Origin: Oopsacas minuta
Lineage: Eukaryota; Porifera; Hexactinellida; Lyssacinosida; Leucopsacidae
Reading direction: 5' to 3'
NCBI GenBank assembly: GCA_024704765.1
Contig: JAKMXF010000326.1
Coordinates: 62,001 to 126,000, forward strand
Length of the DNA stretch: 64,000 bases
A program made the translations under genes and the position numbers. Below, piece after piece: positions 46,671-57,985 of the stretch. The first letter of the stretch is position 1. Each line of letters begins with the position of its first letter. Below the pieces are notes generated by a model. That model made no database searches. It was not told the origin of the DNA and saw only the letters and a list, made by a program, of their open reading frames with translations.

Positions 46671-48833
46671 TTAATTATCATTCTCCAACACTATGCTATT
46701 ATATAAGATATCTTGGGTGCTATTTAGGTCATTTGCACTAGAATTCCTCGTTTTGGTGGATGTAAAACGATTCTGCACTAATAGGGGATCACTACAACAC
46801 AGAAGGCGAACTAGAATATCTCGTACATTGTCAGAGAATGATGTTTTTCTGGCAAGATTTTCCCGATACCACCTCACGAACTTATTACAAGCTCTAAACA
46901 TTCCTCTGATAGATTCTGTAATCCCCTGCCATTATTGTATTCTCCAATAATCTTGAAAGAATGGGAAAGTAGCTTGTGTAAAGAGGGGGTGATGTTCGCC
47001 CATGGAAACTGAACTAAGATGTATTCATACGTTTCGTTACACAATTCTTCCATTTTGCTACAATTAATTAAGTTACCGCTGTTCACAAGTCGTAACACCA
47101 CAGATAGATTAGTCTGGATCTTCTCTAATAAGAGTTTATCAGATAGATTAATCGAGGAAGTCGCCCATTTTAAAAAGTCTCGCTTATCCAAAAAGCAATC
47201 ACGTGCGATGTTCCTAGTAGTTGATGTACCGCCCTGACTTGAAGGAATATCCACACTGAAACTACACTTCTCTAGAAGAATTGCTCGAATCCGCCTCATA
47301 GATGCATTTACTTTGTCATTAGATGGTGACCATACCTTGTGATCCGCATCAAGATGGTATATTAATAACATATACCACCGGAATACACATAGGTAGGCAT
47401 GCAAAGGGGAGGCAGCAATTATATTGATGTCAGATGTGGGTTTGTGAGTTATACCCAAGCGTTGTTTGGATGGGAGTTTGAGGAAGTGATCCTCATTAAC
47501 ATCATCAAAGAGTTGCCAAGCATCGCTAATTAACCTGTTTATGGGGAATCCAGAACGAACCCAGTCAATGCTTTTGATTTCTTCGTCAGATGCAGTACAT
47601 AGATGACAAGAAGCTCCTCCAGCACCATCTAACAGTCCAGCCATTTTGGTGTCAAGGAGAGAACGGACAAAATCAACTTGTACATGTCCTCCTGTTAGGA
47701 ATAATCCTTTCACCAATATTCGGTCGGTTTGGGGATTGACAATTTTATCCATGATAAAATGAACATTATTATAATCCTCTTTCAATGCTATCAACGCAAC
47801 CGGTCTGAAACAAAAGGGGGAATTAGGAGAATGGTTGTAGAAGACATTGTTTCCAAGTGTATCTGCTATTGATAATATTTTGAATCCAAATAAGATGAAA
47901 CATTTAGTACTAAAGACAGGGTTATTATTTTGTTGGTTATAGGTGCGATGAGACCCGGAACCATCTAATCCATCTGATATCTTAACTGTGAGTGGATATT
48001 GTGAAATAGAAATTGGCACTAAGGTTGAAATCAAGCGTTCGACTGTAAGCTTTAGTTTCGAATGATAGGAGATACAAGTTCCAATTGAGAAACCTTCTGG
48101 ATCATGGACTATCTCAATCTCATCAATCAAAGTTATTCCTCTATGATATCTGGAGACAAGCTCATAGGATGGTAATTTGACTTGACATTTGAGGACTTTT
48201 TTAAATTTTTATATTTGCTCGCTCCAATCTCTAAACAGTACAACAGAAAGGCAGATTTATCGATTGGCGCTTTGTGCAAGATTCCACTAAAAGAACCCTT
48301 GTTGATAATCTCCTTACACACTTGTGAAGAATCTCGATCGTAAGAATTGTTAGATATTAATTCTAAAGCCAGAGCAGCTAGTTGTTTAGGCTCGACATTT
48401 TCTCTTTCAGCTAAGAAATGAATATGGTCTAAAAGAATGCTCAGTCTAGATCTGGAAGTTTGAAGATTGCAATCAAGTAAATGCTTTCTAGAATCATGGA
48501 CAATTTCTTCAGAGAAATTTCAACTTTCAGAAATAGAAACTTTACGAAAAGGTTCTAATCCAGGATTGAGTGAAATTCTCTTCTTTCTCGGAATGGAAGT
48601 TGATAGAGGTGCAGTATATGATGGAAGGTCAAATTCTCCCAGGTCTCAAGATCACTCTTCTTCCGATAATACTCTCTGGATGATATAAGGGACTTGAATT
48701 TATATAGAATAGTATCATGTTCTTCCTGTGAAATATTATTATCATCAATAAGATACTGCGTAGTGGCTTTAGGGCTTTTGCCCATTGAAATATAGCTAAG
48801 ATATGCTTCTTTGTTGGTCACAACAGATGCCAT
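46671..48833 (-). pseudogene. RAG1-like / Transib-superfamily transposase, frameshifted
   Basis: About 700 residues, minus strand, start ATG 48833 (MASVVTNKEAYLSYISMGKS). Frameshifts near 48640 and 48150 and a stop near 48522 precede a 418-codon frame. Matches to the RAG1 core in order: TVKISDGLDGSGSHRTYNQ (RAG1 SCDGMGD; first Asp); FYNHSPNSPFCFRPVALIAL (RAG1 FEEAKPNSELCCKPLCLML); GGASCHLCTASDE (RAG1 YICTLCDATR; zinc CxxC, about 47602); SPLHAYLCVFRWY (RAG1 IDALHCDIGNAAEFY); HKLLSHSFKIIGEY; LSEECLE, then across a one-base deletion near 46903 ACNKFVRWYRENLARK (RAG1 [21 protein letters not shown]; catalytic Glu). The stop is at 46671. Where RAG1 has its second Asp (IDALH) this copy reads ASPLH, so that residue may be lost or the alignment off by a few. 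No RAG2-like (kelch) frame lies nearby. Transib itself is the main alternative. Confidence 0.75.
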
Positions 48834-49340
48834 TACTTCACTAGGAGCTATTATTAGACAGAAAAAGATCAAAATTATTTTCGTGCATCATCTAAATTTG
48901 CATGAGGGCAAGAATATATAGAATTTACTTGAATTTCAAAAAAATCCTAAAAATACATTTTCCGATTTTTTGTCTGGTCCAAGCATTGATGTACTCAAAA
49001 ATATATTTGTGCACCCCGGTGCACGTCTGAAAATTGGTGTATAATTTCAAAAAAGTAAGCACTATAAGCGATTAACAATAAATTATCGTCTTCTTTTGTC
49101 ACCTGATAGATGCAGCACTCCAAACACTATACTAAAACTAAATATTTCACTCCAGGCCTTTAAAACTAGACAGCCATCAAAATTTTTTGGAAACAATGAT
49201 ACTTGTAATAATTGCATAAACTGATCTAATATAAGAAATATGTCAAATTGATGATTAACTACGAACGTTATACAGTATATATTTGGAAGAAAATCGTTGC
49301 TAAGGTAGTTAGGTATTTACTCTTGCGGTTAGCTATTCAA
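48834..49340. other. Flank of the RAG1-like gene; possible element end
   Basis: About 500 AT-rich bases with a notable TGCACCCCGGTGCA palindrome at 49009-49022. Across the gene, near 46573, AGGGGTGTAG resembles one arm in inverted orientation (CGGGGTGCA). These could be remnants of element ends, but neither a 5-bp duplication nor a CAC-starting terminus was identified. Confidence 0.3.
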
Positions 49341-49357
49341 AATAATCTACAATATGC

Positions 49358-49687
49358 TTACTTTAGCTCGCTGTAATCGAAATTCCTATGGGTCATACAT
49401 ACAGTCGTCAATATTTTCCTACTAATTCGACGATGGAGATTCATAAAAACGTAGTTAAATTCGTAATTGAAATTTTGCCTAATACGCCATATCGGCACAC
49501 TGTGAGCAACATGAGGGTCTTTTGTTAATTCGTCCAACACTAGCTCTACATTTTCGAACGTTTGTTTAATGCTGGGCCTACCAGGATAGGGACCATCTTC
49601 AAGAATAAAATTTTCATTAATAAACTCTGAGTACCATCGCGCAAATATTTTCAAACTAGGAGCTATATTTGGAAAATGCTTCTGCAT
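49358..49687 (-). pseudogene. mariner-like N-terminal DNA-binding fragment
   Basis: A 109-codon minus-strand frame: FARWYSEFINENFILEDGPY, PGRPSIK and ELVLDELTKDPHVAHSVPIW. This order (xxRWFxxFxxxxFxLEDxPxxGRP, then Asp-rich and helix-turn-helix) is that of mariner N-termini. The catalytic part is absent; the frame turns into unrelated text near 49400. There is no terminal repeat. Gene fragment only. Confidence 0.6.
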
Positions 49688-49689
49688 GG

Positions 49690-51465
49690 TTTCGTGTATT
49701 TACAAAGGGCTCTCTTAAGTTTGAGTTAAATTAAAATAATAGCGCCAAAATCGCGTGTTGTGAGGTCAGATTCTGGTCGAGGAACCATGCAAGCCATAGC
49801 TTTTTAGAAATTAAGCAATTCGAAAAGTACAAAAGATGAACAAATGAAATTTGTTGTGTATGTAATAATATGGGTCTAAATAGATATAAAACAAACTGAT
49901 TAGAAAAAATATGTGATTTGATAACAAACGATAAATCTTTTGAGTGCCCTCCGTATATATAGCTGATCTGTAATATAGTACAGTGTCATAAATACAAAAA
50001 ACTCATACCCTCATTCGAGAAGGTGAGTTTTCGTTAAAATACAGTATAGCTGAATGACACAAGTGATTGGTTTGTAATAACCATTTTTCGGGTAAAACTA
50101 CCTGTTAGATAACGCCACATCGAATAGATGAAAACTTCTTCATGTCTGCTGCACCAAATACCATAGGATATCATGATCTTAGTCATTCAATACTATGTAC
50201 TTTAGAAATGTGTGCCGCCTTCATGCCAGCAAAGCCGAGCGAAATTAGTCAAATTTGTGAATAATCGGGTTAAGTCGATCAAATTACTAATTTGAATTCA
50301 ATAACATAGTAAATAAAGAACTTGTAACTGCCAAAACGAGTGTAGTTAACCGATCACCGCTGAGATTTACATTCGTAATGAAATGAACCAATTTACCCAT
50401 TCATTATCACAAATTTCCAGACCAAAAACAAGAGGATAGCACCTTTTACGTCAGAAAATCACAGAATTTACCAGGAAGTGTTTGGTAGTAGAAAATGCTG
50501 ATACAAAGTCTCTTCTATGTTCTCCCCAAGAAATTTAAAATGAAATCGGCCCTACCGAATTACCCGAAACCCACAATTTGGGAGTTTTTCCAGAAATTTC
50601 CAATATAATATTTTCATTGTGTTAGGTTTGTATTGGAAATTTATTGTTGTATTTGTCACCAGGGTATTGTTAAGAGGTTTGCACCACCAGCAATATACCG
50701 GAACCGATTTCTGCACAGCCGGTGCGAGGATTTAATGAAAGTATTGTTGTTGATAGGCATAATTATCAGACTCTACTGTTATATCCTTCGATATCTATTC
50801 AAGTTATGTAAATGAGTGTCTATATTTCAGCCTCTAGTATAATATTATCGTTTATTTTAAGGAAAAAAAAGGGCCGTTGGCTCGCGCTTCACGATGAACT
50901 CGGCCAATTGAACGTCGAGGTATCCATTATTTCCAAAGTGACGGTCCCCTTTGAGTATTAGAATATATATATTCGTAAAACAATGGAATTCACAAATATA
51001 CGTATATGGCATAAATTTTATTGAAAAATTTTGTATAATTTGTTTGCTATATATTCTAAATATAACAATAATTTACAAATGACATATCCCAAAGTGTGAA
51101 AATCGGATTCAGCATGTTCGACATAATTCATGAGGTTGTATAGAACTCTTTTACTTCGTTGATAAACACGATGAATTCGTAGTTATGCAACAATTTCAAA
51201 ATTGAATATAGTAAACAACAGACAAACAGACAAACAGACAAACAACAATTGAGATTAAATAATATAGACTTGATCTATTTTAGCATGTCTGTTAAACGCA
51301 CTGCTACTACCCCCACCTGTGGTGATAGCCAACAAAAACAATTTAGTATTCAGGATTTTACAGTTTTCTTCATTTGTCTGAGGTTTCAAGAATCGGACAT
51401 GATTGGTCTTCAAATGTAATTACTGAAGTACACACACACATAAAACCTTGTGGATCAGCAGAATC
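49690..51465. other. AT-rich stretch with a short G/C-rich patch
   Basis: No coding recognised. A small hairpin (AACTCATACC / GGTGAGTTTT) lies near 50005-50037. Near 50870-50920 a G/C-rich patch (GGCCGTTGGCTCGCGCTTC) may be a transposon end, but no partner was found. Confidence 0.5.
50945..51275 (+). repeat. Dispersed repeat, copy B (uninterrupted)
   Basis: Holds, in order, GAGTATTAGAATATATATAT, CAATGGAATTCACAAATATA, GTGTGAAAATCGG, GATAAACACGATGAATTC, TAGTTATGCAACAATTTC and CAACAATTGAGATT. The same series is found in two pieces at 22195-22445 and 24655-24800. A (CAGACAAA)3 microsatellite lies at about 51220-51246. Confidence 0.6.
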
Positions 51466-51469
51466 AATC

Positions 51470-53090
51470 ATTCCATTACACCAGTCCTTTCCTAACACAG
51501 CCGCAATGATTGGTTGTAATAAAACGTTAGTGCAAAATTAAAGGGAGTTGCTCCTGCTACCATAGTTGTACACTGATATGCTCATCTAAAAGCTCTTGCC
51601 TGCACAGATACAGTTAGCTCTCTAAAGGAGATCAGAAATTTTGAAACAGCTCTCCATCGGCTGTGGAATTTTTCGCGGTTTCTCCACGTAAATCTTTAAA
51701 GCTGGCTAAGCTACAGAAAATTGTCAGAACTCAAAGTCTGAGGCTAGCCAAAGCATGTAAAATAGGTGGTTTTCTCATGACACTGCCACCACAGTTGCGA
51801 TATCTGAAAGTTCTACTGGATGGATGGCACTCACTATTTTGCAATCGAAAATAACGATGCCACCGTTTATGGCATCCTCTATATTACAAGCAGGGCTGGG
51901 GTTAGTTAACCAACTTTAGGGTGAGGTTAAAATTCAGTATGTCCTGGCGGTTAACGAAGTGAAAGATTGTATAAATTTTGTAAGCATTTATTATATAATT
52001 CATGGTAAATGAATATAATTATAAACTAATAGTTTTTCTGTTCATATTAGATGGATAAGAGAAACTAAAAGTTTTACGAAATCGCTGATTATCGACTAAG
52101 CAATACGACAACCCACAGGTAGCCCACGTTACACAAAATTCTTCAGTTTTAGTAAATCCTTCCTCATTACAAGAAACCCACCTATCTATCATTCTCTGTC
52201 GCTTAACGCAGAATCTTGTAAATTTTTTATCAGAAATATCATGTTTTTTTTCTTTTAGATAGAACATTAATGTACTAGTGCTTGTAGTTGCAGCAAAGGT
52301 GCTATTACAAATTTTCTCATCAGTATCGAGGGCCAAACATATTGTTTTTCCTTCTCAATCTTGATATTCCCTCTTCACGTATCTCTAAACCCAAGATGGG
52401 GTACAATTCATGAATTAATTATGATGGAATATAATATAATACCAATTATAATCTTAGTAGTTAAAACTAGTATGAATAGTATATAAGATTATAATACCTA
52501 TGTTAAAAGATTGAATACACATCAACAATTGAGATATACACTTCATCTTCCCGAGAAGGTATATCTTATAACCGAGTTCTACTGTAGTCAATTCAAAATG
52601 ATGCTACGTAGGAACATAAATACTACCTATTCAATATATCAGAAACTACGTCCAAGTTAGCTGACTACAAAATTTTTATAACTACTAACCGATTTTAACA
52701 ACGGTTAACCAGTTAGCCAGGCAACCGAAAACAGCCCTGTTACAAGTAATTAGAATTATATAATACGTTTGCATTTGCTAAAATCGGCAGTGAAAAGCCT
52801 CAAGAAGCTCTGCTATATATATTTCAAAGCAAGGACTTAAATTGTTCACATATTACATCAGAATTGGAAGAATGCATCAATGGACAAAAAGATCCTGGGA
52901 TGGAACAAACAGACGAACAGACTATGGTAATTGTGGCCAAATGGATGTCAGAAAAGAGACAACGGATGTGACCAATCTATATTTGACCCATATATTCAAG
53001 AAACCCATCGATTATAGTGAAAAAAATAGGATGGTGTTTGAAGAGCGAATTAATGAAAGATTAGAAATGAACCAGTTTTGGAAATAATTT
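51470..53090 (+). pseudogene. hAT transposase (KIAA1586-like), degenerate and interrupted
   Basis: Plus-strand pieces in several frames. VHCYAHxKAL text near 51570, then SSLKEIRNFETALHRLWNF, SPRKSLKLAKLQKI and, after a shift near 51760, WFSHDTATTVAISE, which matches the TRWLSHDxAV motif of KIAA1586-like hAT transposases. Coding stops at 51890, where a hAT element with its own ends is inserted. Beyond it, 52842-53087 may be a continuation but carries no diagnostic motif. Dead. Confidence 0.6.
51891..52739 (-). mobile_element. hAT element inserted in the KIAA1586-like hAT gene
   Basis: Starts CAGGGCTGGGGTTAGTTAAC and ends ...GGCAACCGAAAACAGCCCTG; the subterminal regions carry GGTTAACC motifs. 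TTACAAG flanks both sides (51884-51890 and 52740-52746), a 7-base match of an expected 8. It contains the minus-strand frame 52019-52336, with DKKFTRFCVKRQRMIDRW and FCVTWATCGLSYCLVDNQRF. The latter fits the hAT N-terminal region (function: phase before catalytic core; family text xxLPFSxVExxxFRxF). The catalytic core is missing, so this is a deletion derivative. Same family as the outer element at 34581-36172. Confidence 0.75.
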
Positions 53091-54804
53091 CCTCTAATTA
53101 TTATCTAGAAACATTACTGCGCAATTGGGAAGTACTATATATTAACAATTGATGTAGCAGCTGCCACTGCGGGGTAAAATGCTGCCACAGAGGGGAAAAA
53201 TAAAAAATCCCTGATTGTCGCTGAAACTGGGCAAATTCATAGATTCAATTTTCAAAAACTGGGGAAAATACCGGCGTTGCGGTGGTATGTTTCAGTTTTT
53301 GACATTAGAATACTGCCTTTATTTTATCAAATTTTGGCACCTGACTATGATTTCAGGTCAAAAATCAAAAAGATTCAATAAATTTTGTTTCTAAATTACA
53401 AAATGGGTGAATTTTAATGAAAATTTTGTCAACCAGGAATTTAAAATAAATTAGATCTAAGTAGAAGTTACAAATTGATTTTGATTAGAAAGCAAATTAC
53501 ATCAAACTGAGAGTGCAAACTCTCATAAATTTGGAAAGAGGACGGTCTGGCCGGATTACATATCAAAATCCAACCCACGCCACAAAATGCGGCTTAAAAA
53601 GGCCAAAAATGACTGCTTTATGGCACAGATATATTAAAATTACTCGTATAACCAATTACGGCTGAAGTTTTAGGTTCGTAATGAAAAGTATCACTAAAGT
53701 TTAATACCTACACCAAATATATAGCTTATAACTCTTCACTAAAAGTATGGTGCGGATATATAAGGTGGCACATTTCCATTCTTTGATGAAATAGAGTAGT
53801 TACATGAGTTATGTATGATATATACACTCCTATAGGTTTGAATTAATTGGATACCAATTAAAAGTTGGACCAATAGAGTTTCTGAAAGAGCGAATTTCTT
53901 CCCAAGTAGACAGATTTAAAACATCAGATTTAAGATAATGCGCCATTTGTTTTATCCCAGGTTAAGATGATAAGCTATGAAAGTAGACTTTTAAGGGAAA
54001 CTTTCTTAGTTATATTTTTTAATATTTCTCCTGAATAGATTTTCCAGGCAATGTATGCAATATTTATCAACCCGAGTTCTTCAATTGCAACAATATACAA
54101 AAGCAATTAAATATAGCGAATAACCGAAATATTTTCAGGTTATGCTAAATGGCGGATAGAACTCCAAGAGTGCATATCAGTATTTTAGGGTGGTATTCGG
54201 TGGTAATTGATTTTCGCGGTTTCGATTAAGGAAATATTAATTTTTAAAAAACATATATTTATCATCTTATCAGTACCGAAATATCTAATCTGATATTCAT
54301 ATTAACCGAAAAATGAGTTATGCGAATAATTTCAATATGTTCCTCTACTTAAATTAATAAGAATAATTATTATACTTTGAAATTTTGATCTATAACTAAT
54401 GTCGTTGATTAGAAGGAGAGAGTCACTTGTATATAGAGAGATTTAGTACAAGACAAGTACGACATTTGTGTACAGATTTCTGTATACTATGTAATGAGTA
54501 AGATCCATCCTTTGACTTTACAAGAATTATAATTTCTTTTAAGTTACATTTGGTTTAAGAGAATGATCCACGCAGAAAAAACTATATAGCATATTGTTGT
54601 TACCATGTCAAGTGTTTGTGTATGAATTCTTGAATTCAGAAACTGACTAAGGTTGGCATATTTTGCAAATACTAACCTATAACTTGACAACTCACAGTTA
54701 TGGCCCATTGATCTTACAGACATATTGTATATGTATATCCGCCACTGATAATAGATTCGACATGAAATCTCGCAGTATAATATATCAGTCATCAATAATA
54801 GCAT
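53091..54804. other. AT-rich stretch without recognised features
   Basis: About 1.7 kb. The frame 54544-54804 (minus) and its overlap 54663-54890 (plus) have no motif. Nothing else was seen. Confidence 0.55.
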
Positions 54805-55006
54805 ATACAGGGTGTCCCATAATTATTGTCGTATCCGATATTTGTGGATATTCGTTTACCGTATTTCCAGTTTGCTTTCAATTTGTATAGTTCTTCACAT
54901 ACAAGTACTAGTGTGAATTGTCATTAGAATTTATATGGAATCTTATAGTTTCTCCAGTGAATTTATCACAATCGAATATTTCATCAACTTGTTTAATTAT
55001 TTAATC

Positions 55007-56474
55007 ATGAATGTCAAAAATTCCTCCGAAACTCTTCATAACAGGGAAGTCGGAATGATTATTGGTGGGATGGTGCAGAAAGATGTCGCTAAGACCTTAA
55101 AAAACCACTCAGAACGATACAGCGTTTGTGGGCACGATATAGACGAGGTCAAGATCTAGGACATAAGGTCAGTGCTGGGCGTCCAAAAACTGATCACAAG
55201 GGAGGCGAAGATAGTCATACCAAATCTCTTGGCAAAATCCGTCAATCCACTAGAAAAATCTAAGTTGACTAATTCATGAATAATGAATAATTCATGAATT
55301 ATTGAATAATTCATTATACACTAGGTTAAAAATGAATAATTCATTTTGAATAATTCATGAATAATTCATTTTGAATTATTCATTATTCTTGAGGATATTT
55401 CAATGAATTAGTCAACTTAGATGCATAGTATTATTCAATCACTCAACAAACTATATTCTTAGCATATCTTAAATTATCATGAATTCTTCATGAAGTACAA
55501 TGATTTATGAAGTATTTAAATTAATTATTCATGAATTATCCGAAAAGAATTATTCATGAATTATTCAAAAAGAATTATTCATGAATTATTCAAAACGAAT
55601 TATCCATGAATTATTCATTATTCTTGAGGATATTTCTATGAATTAGTCAACTTAGAGAAAAATCGCGACAAAACTCAAGCGAAAGGGTTAAGGTATCTCT
55701 AAATCGACTATTCACCGCTATTTGAAGGAAACGATTGGAGTGACTGCCTATAAAAGACCCAAAATTCCAAATTGACGGAAAAACAGAGGGAAAATCGGCT
55801 AAATTTTGTATTTAAAGGGAAATTGGAATTTGGATGAGTGGAAACGAGTCCTATGGAGTGATGAATCACCATATGAACTATTTCATCCCAGTTCCGCCCA
55901 AAATGATAGGGTTTGGTTCACTGACAACTCCAAAGTACCTCCTCGTGAAGTTATCAAAAACCCCCCAAAAGTGATGGTCTGGCCATTATGAGCTATCGTC
56001 GCCTCTCAGAATTACATTTCGTTCTTCCTAAACAGACTGTAAACTCTCAATATTATGTAGAAGAGATATTGGAAAATCTTATCGACTTGCGATGGGTCGT
56101 TCAAAAACGGCAGGCAGCATTCTGACCAAGAAATTACTACCTAACATGTCTCGGGCCATATTTATGCAAGACGGGGCACCAGCACACACTGCCAGTCGCA
56201 CACAGGAATGGTACAAAAACAACATGCCCGCTTTCTGGGCCAAAGTCGAATGGCCTGGCAATTCACCGGATTTAAATCCGATAGAAAATTTATGGAGTAT
56301 TTGCAGGAGGAGTTGAATGAGATGAAACCCTCAACCAAGCTCAATCAGTTAGCAGAAAATCTCAAAAGTAGCTGGAGGGACATTAATCCATTGATCTTAG
56401 AAAATTTAGTTGCTGGAATGCCAGCACGTATTGATAAATGTATACAATTGAAAGGAGGATATATTGGAAAATAA
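55007..56474 (+). pseudogene. DD37E Tc1-like transposase, interrupted by a MITE
   Basis: ATG at 55007 opens MNVKNSSETLHNREVGMIIG and GGMVQKDVAKTLKNH (helix-turn-helix), shifts near 55115, and is cut at 55259 by a MITE. Across the insertion site it resumes IATKLKRKG. Downstream frames give VLWSDESPYELFHPS (first Asp), FMQDGAPAHTASRTQEW (second) and NSPDLNPIENLW (Glu), with 37 residues from the second Asp to Glu. It ends KGGYIGK, stop at 56472. Stops and shifts near 55690-55800, 55985, 56080 and 56310 add to the damage. All three catalytic residues survive, so frame loss was probably recent relative to the DD34D copies. Confidence 0.88.
55260..55655. mobile_element. Palindromic MITE, 396 bp, perfect 8-bp target duplication
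   Basis: Begins CTAAGTTGACTAATTCATGA and ends with the inverted AATTAGTCAACTTAG. AGAAAAAT flanks both sides (55252-55259, 55656-55663). The interior is made of repeated GAATTATTCATGAATTATTC words, themselves palindromic. The right end (TTCTTGAGGATATTTC...GTCAACTTAG) occurs twice, at 55387-55420 and 55622-55655, so the element carries an internal duplicate of its own terminus. An 8-bp duplication suggests a hAT- or P-type enzyme moved it. Confidence 0.9.
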
Positions 56475-56549
56475 TTGTCTTCTTTTCTCAATTAATGGCA
56501 ATAATAACAAAGATGAAAGATACGACAATAATTATGGGACACCGTGAAT

Positions 56550-57530
56550 GGTCACTTACAAAATTGACTCATTACCATCAGAGATATCATACAAACTAGT
56601 TGTAAGTGTATGGGAGGTCGGATATGCAGATAAAATTATTTGGCCATGACATTGAAGATTACCAAGGAATAGGTGAATATTGGCAAAAATATGCCATCCA
56701 TGGTAACTAATAGAATGTCCATTTGGCCAGGAAATAGTTAGTAGAAATAAATAATGAGTAATGTCAAGAGGAAAAATACATTTATTCAGCCCAAAATAAG
56801 CGTGTAAATATTATTGCAACAATTAGAATTCTTTAGGATTGACTTGACGTATCCCTAGTCAAGTCAATCAATCAGTACAATTGCGTTAGTATAAAAATTC
56901 AATGGTTTGGGTTTACTTGAATTTAGCAACTAGTTTTGGAAGTATTGAATTGTAAATAAAGAGGATATCTAACTAAATAGCTGAGTAATTGATGCTCATT
57001 CCGTAATAAATCAGTTTCAAAATGTTATATTTACTCAAAAAATGTAGGGAGAAGGTAAAATGGAAGTGAAATTGGGTTCAAATACGAGAGAAATACCTAT
57101 GACCACTAGAATACAATGAGTGACCAGACAATTTAGGATCTTTCGATCAAAGATAGTACGATTCGGATCCATATCCATTTTGAGAAATCAGGATCGGATA
57201 AAAACATACTGATCATTCCCAATATTTACAAGAAATAGTGCTTTAGTCTAAATTAAGACTGACTAAGAAGGATGGAAGATCAATGCTTTATAAAACATGG
57301 TCAAAAGAGGGCTCGAGAAAGCATTAGTTATCATACACTTGCGTAAAAGCCTACGTAAGCAAATAGCAGCAATCTGAACAAGTTGTTTCAATTAATTGTG
57401 CTTGAAATATTATATCTTTGATATCTAAAGTGAGCAAATAAATTGAAAAATGGAAGGGAGAGGCAGCGATACTGGAATTCCATTTGAAATATATCTGCCA
57501 GAATATGTAAAATAAATATATCAATGCATA
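56550..57530. other. AT-rich stretch without recognised features
   Basis: About 980 bases. A short inverted pair (GGATTGACTTGACG / CTAGTCAAGTCAATC) lies near 56837-56870. No coding was recognised; the frame 57351-57563 (minus) has no motif. Confidence 0.55.
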
Positions 57531-57541
57531 TTTGGGTGTAT

Positions 57542-57977
57542 CCATAAGCGTAGAATTAGCCAAAGTAAGGGGGGCTAGCCTCCCTAATGCTCATGAGTGG
57601 GGGGCGGCCCCCCCACTTTACTAGAGGTCGATCTAGCCTCCCAGAACAAGAGGTTGAATCCACCAAGTAAATTAAAGGTAGCCGCATCATATTCTCAATT
57701 GAATCTCCCATTTGACTTTCATTTTGTTTAGAATTATGGATAAACTTGTTCGAGGAGAGCCCAAAAGAGCACGTATAGAAGAATCAAAAAGAGTGGGCAG
57801 CTCAGCCATAGACTCAGAATATAATTCATTTTAGTATAATTTAGTATTGAAATAGATTATTGAGTTACTACAAATTATCAATCAAATAGTCTATTGCTTT
57901 GACAATTTATCCCGAGACTGATGTCGGGGCAGTGGTCCCCTCTACTTTTCTGGGAAAAATTAAAACTCTACGCCTGT
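57542..57977 (+). mobile_element. hAT-type element remnant with start of a transposase frame
   Basis: Left end CCATAAGCGTAGAATT, right end AACTCTACGCCTGT (inverted counterpart ACAGGCGTAGAGTT). GGGTGTAT (57534-57541) and GGGTGCAT (57978-57985) flank it, seven of eight matching. Near the ends are G/C-rich tracts (AGGGGGGCTAGCCTCCC, GGGGCAGTGGTCCCC). A 32-codon frame at 57736-57834 starts MDKLVRGEPKRARIEESKRV, like the basic leaders of hAT transposases, then stops. It is an internally deleted copy. Confidence 0.7.
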
Positions 57978-57985
57978 GGGTGCAT

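Larger units (their letters stand above)
54807..56546 (+). mobile_element. DD37E Tc1-like element containing a nested MITE
   Basis: Left end CAGGGTGTCCCATAATTATT continuing GTCGTATC; right end the inverted GATACGACAATAATTATGGG continuing ACACCGTG. TA precedes the left end (54805-54806); the right flank is AA. It measures 1740 bp with the insertion and about 1336 without, a normal Tc1 size. Confidence 0.9.

Noticed and set aside
54544-54890. Overlapping open frames on both strands before the DD37E element
   Set aside because: No motifs; the plus frame runs into the transposon terminus.
55260-55655. Regular repeats suggesting a CRISPR array
   Set aside because: Units are palindromic and of uneven spacing, bounded by inverted ends and an 8-bp duplication; it is a eukaryotic MITE.
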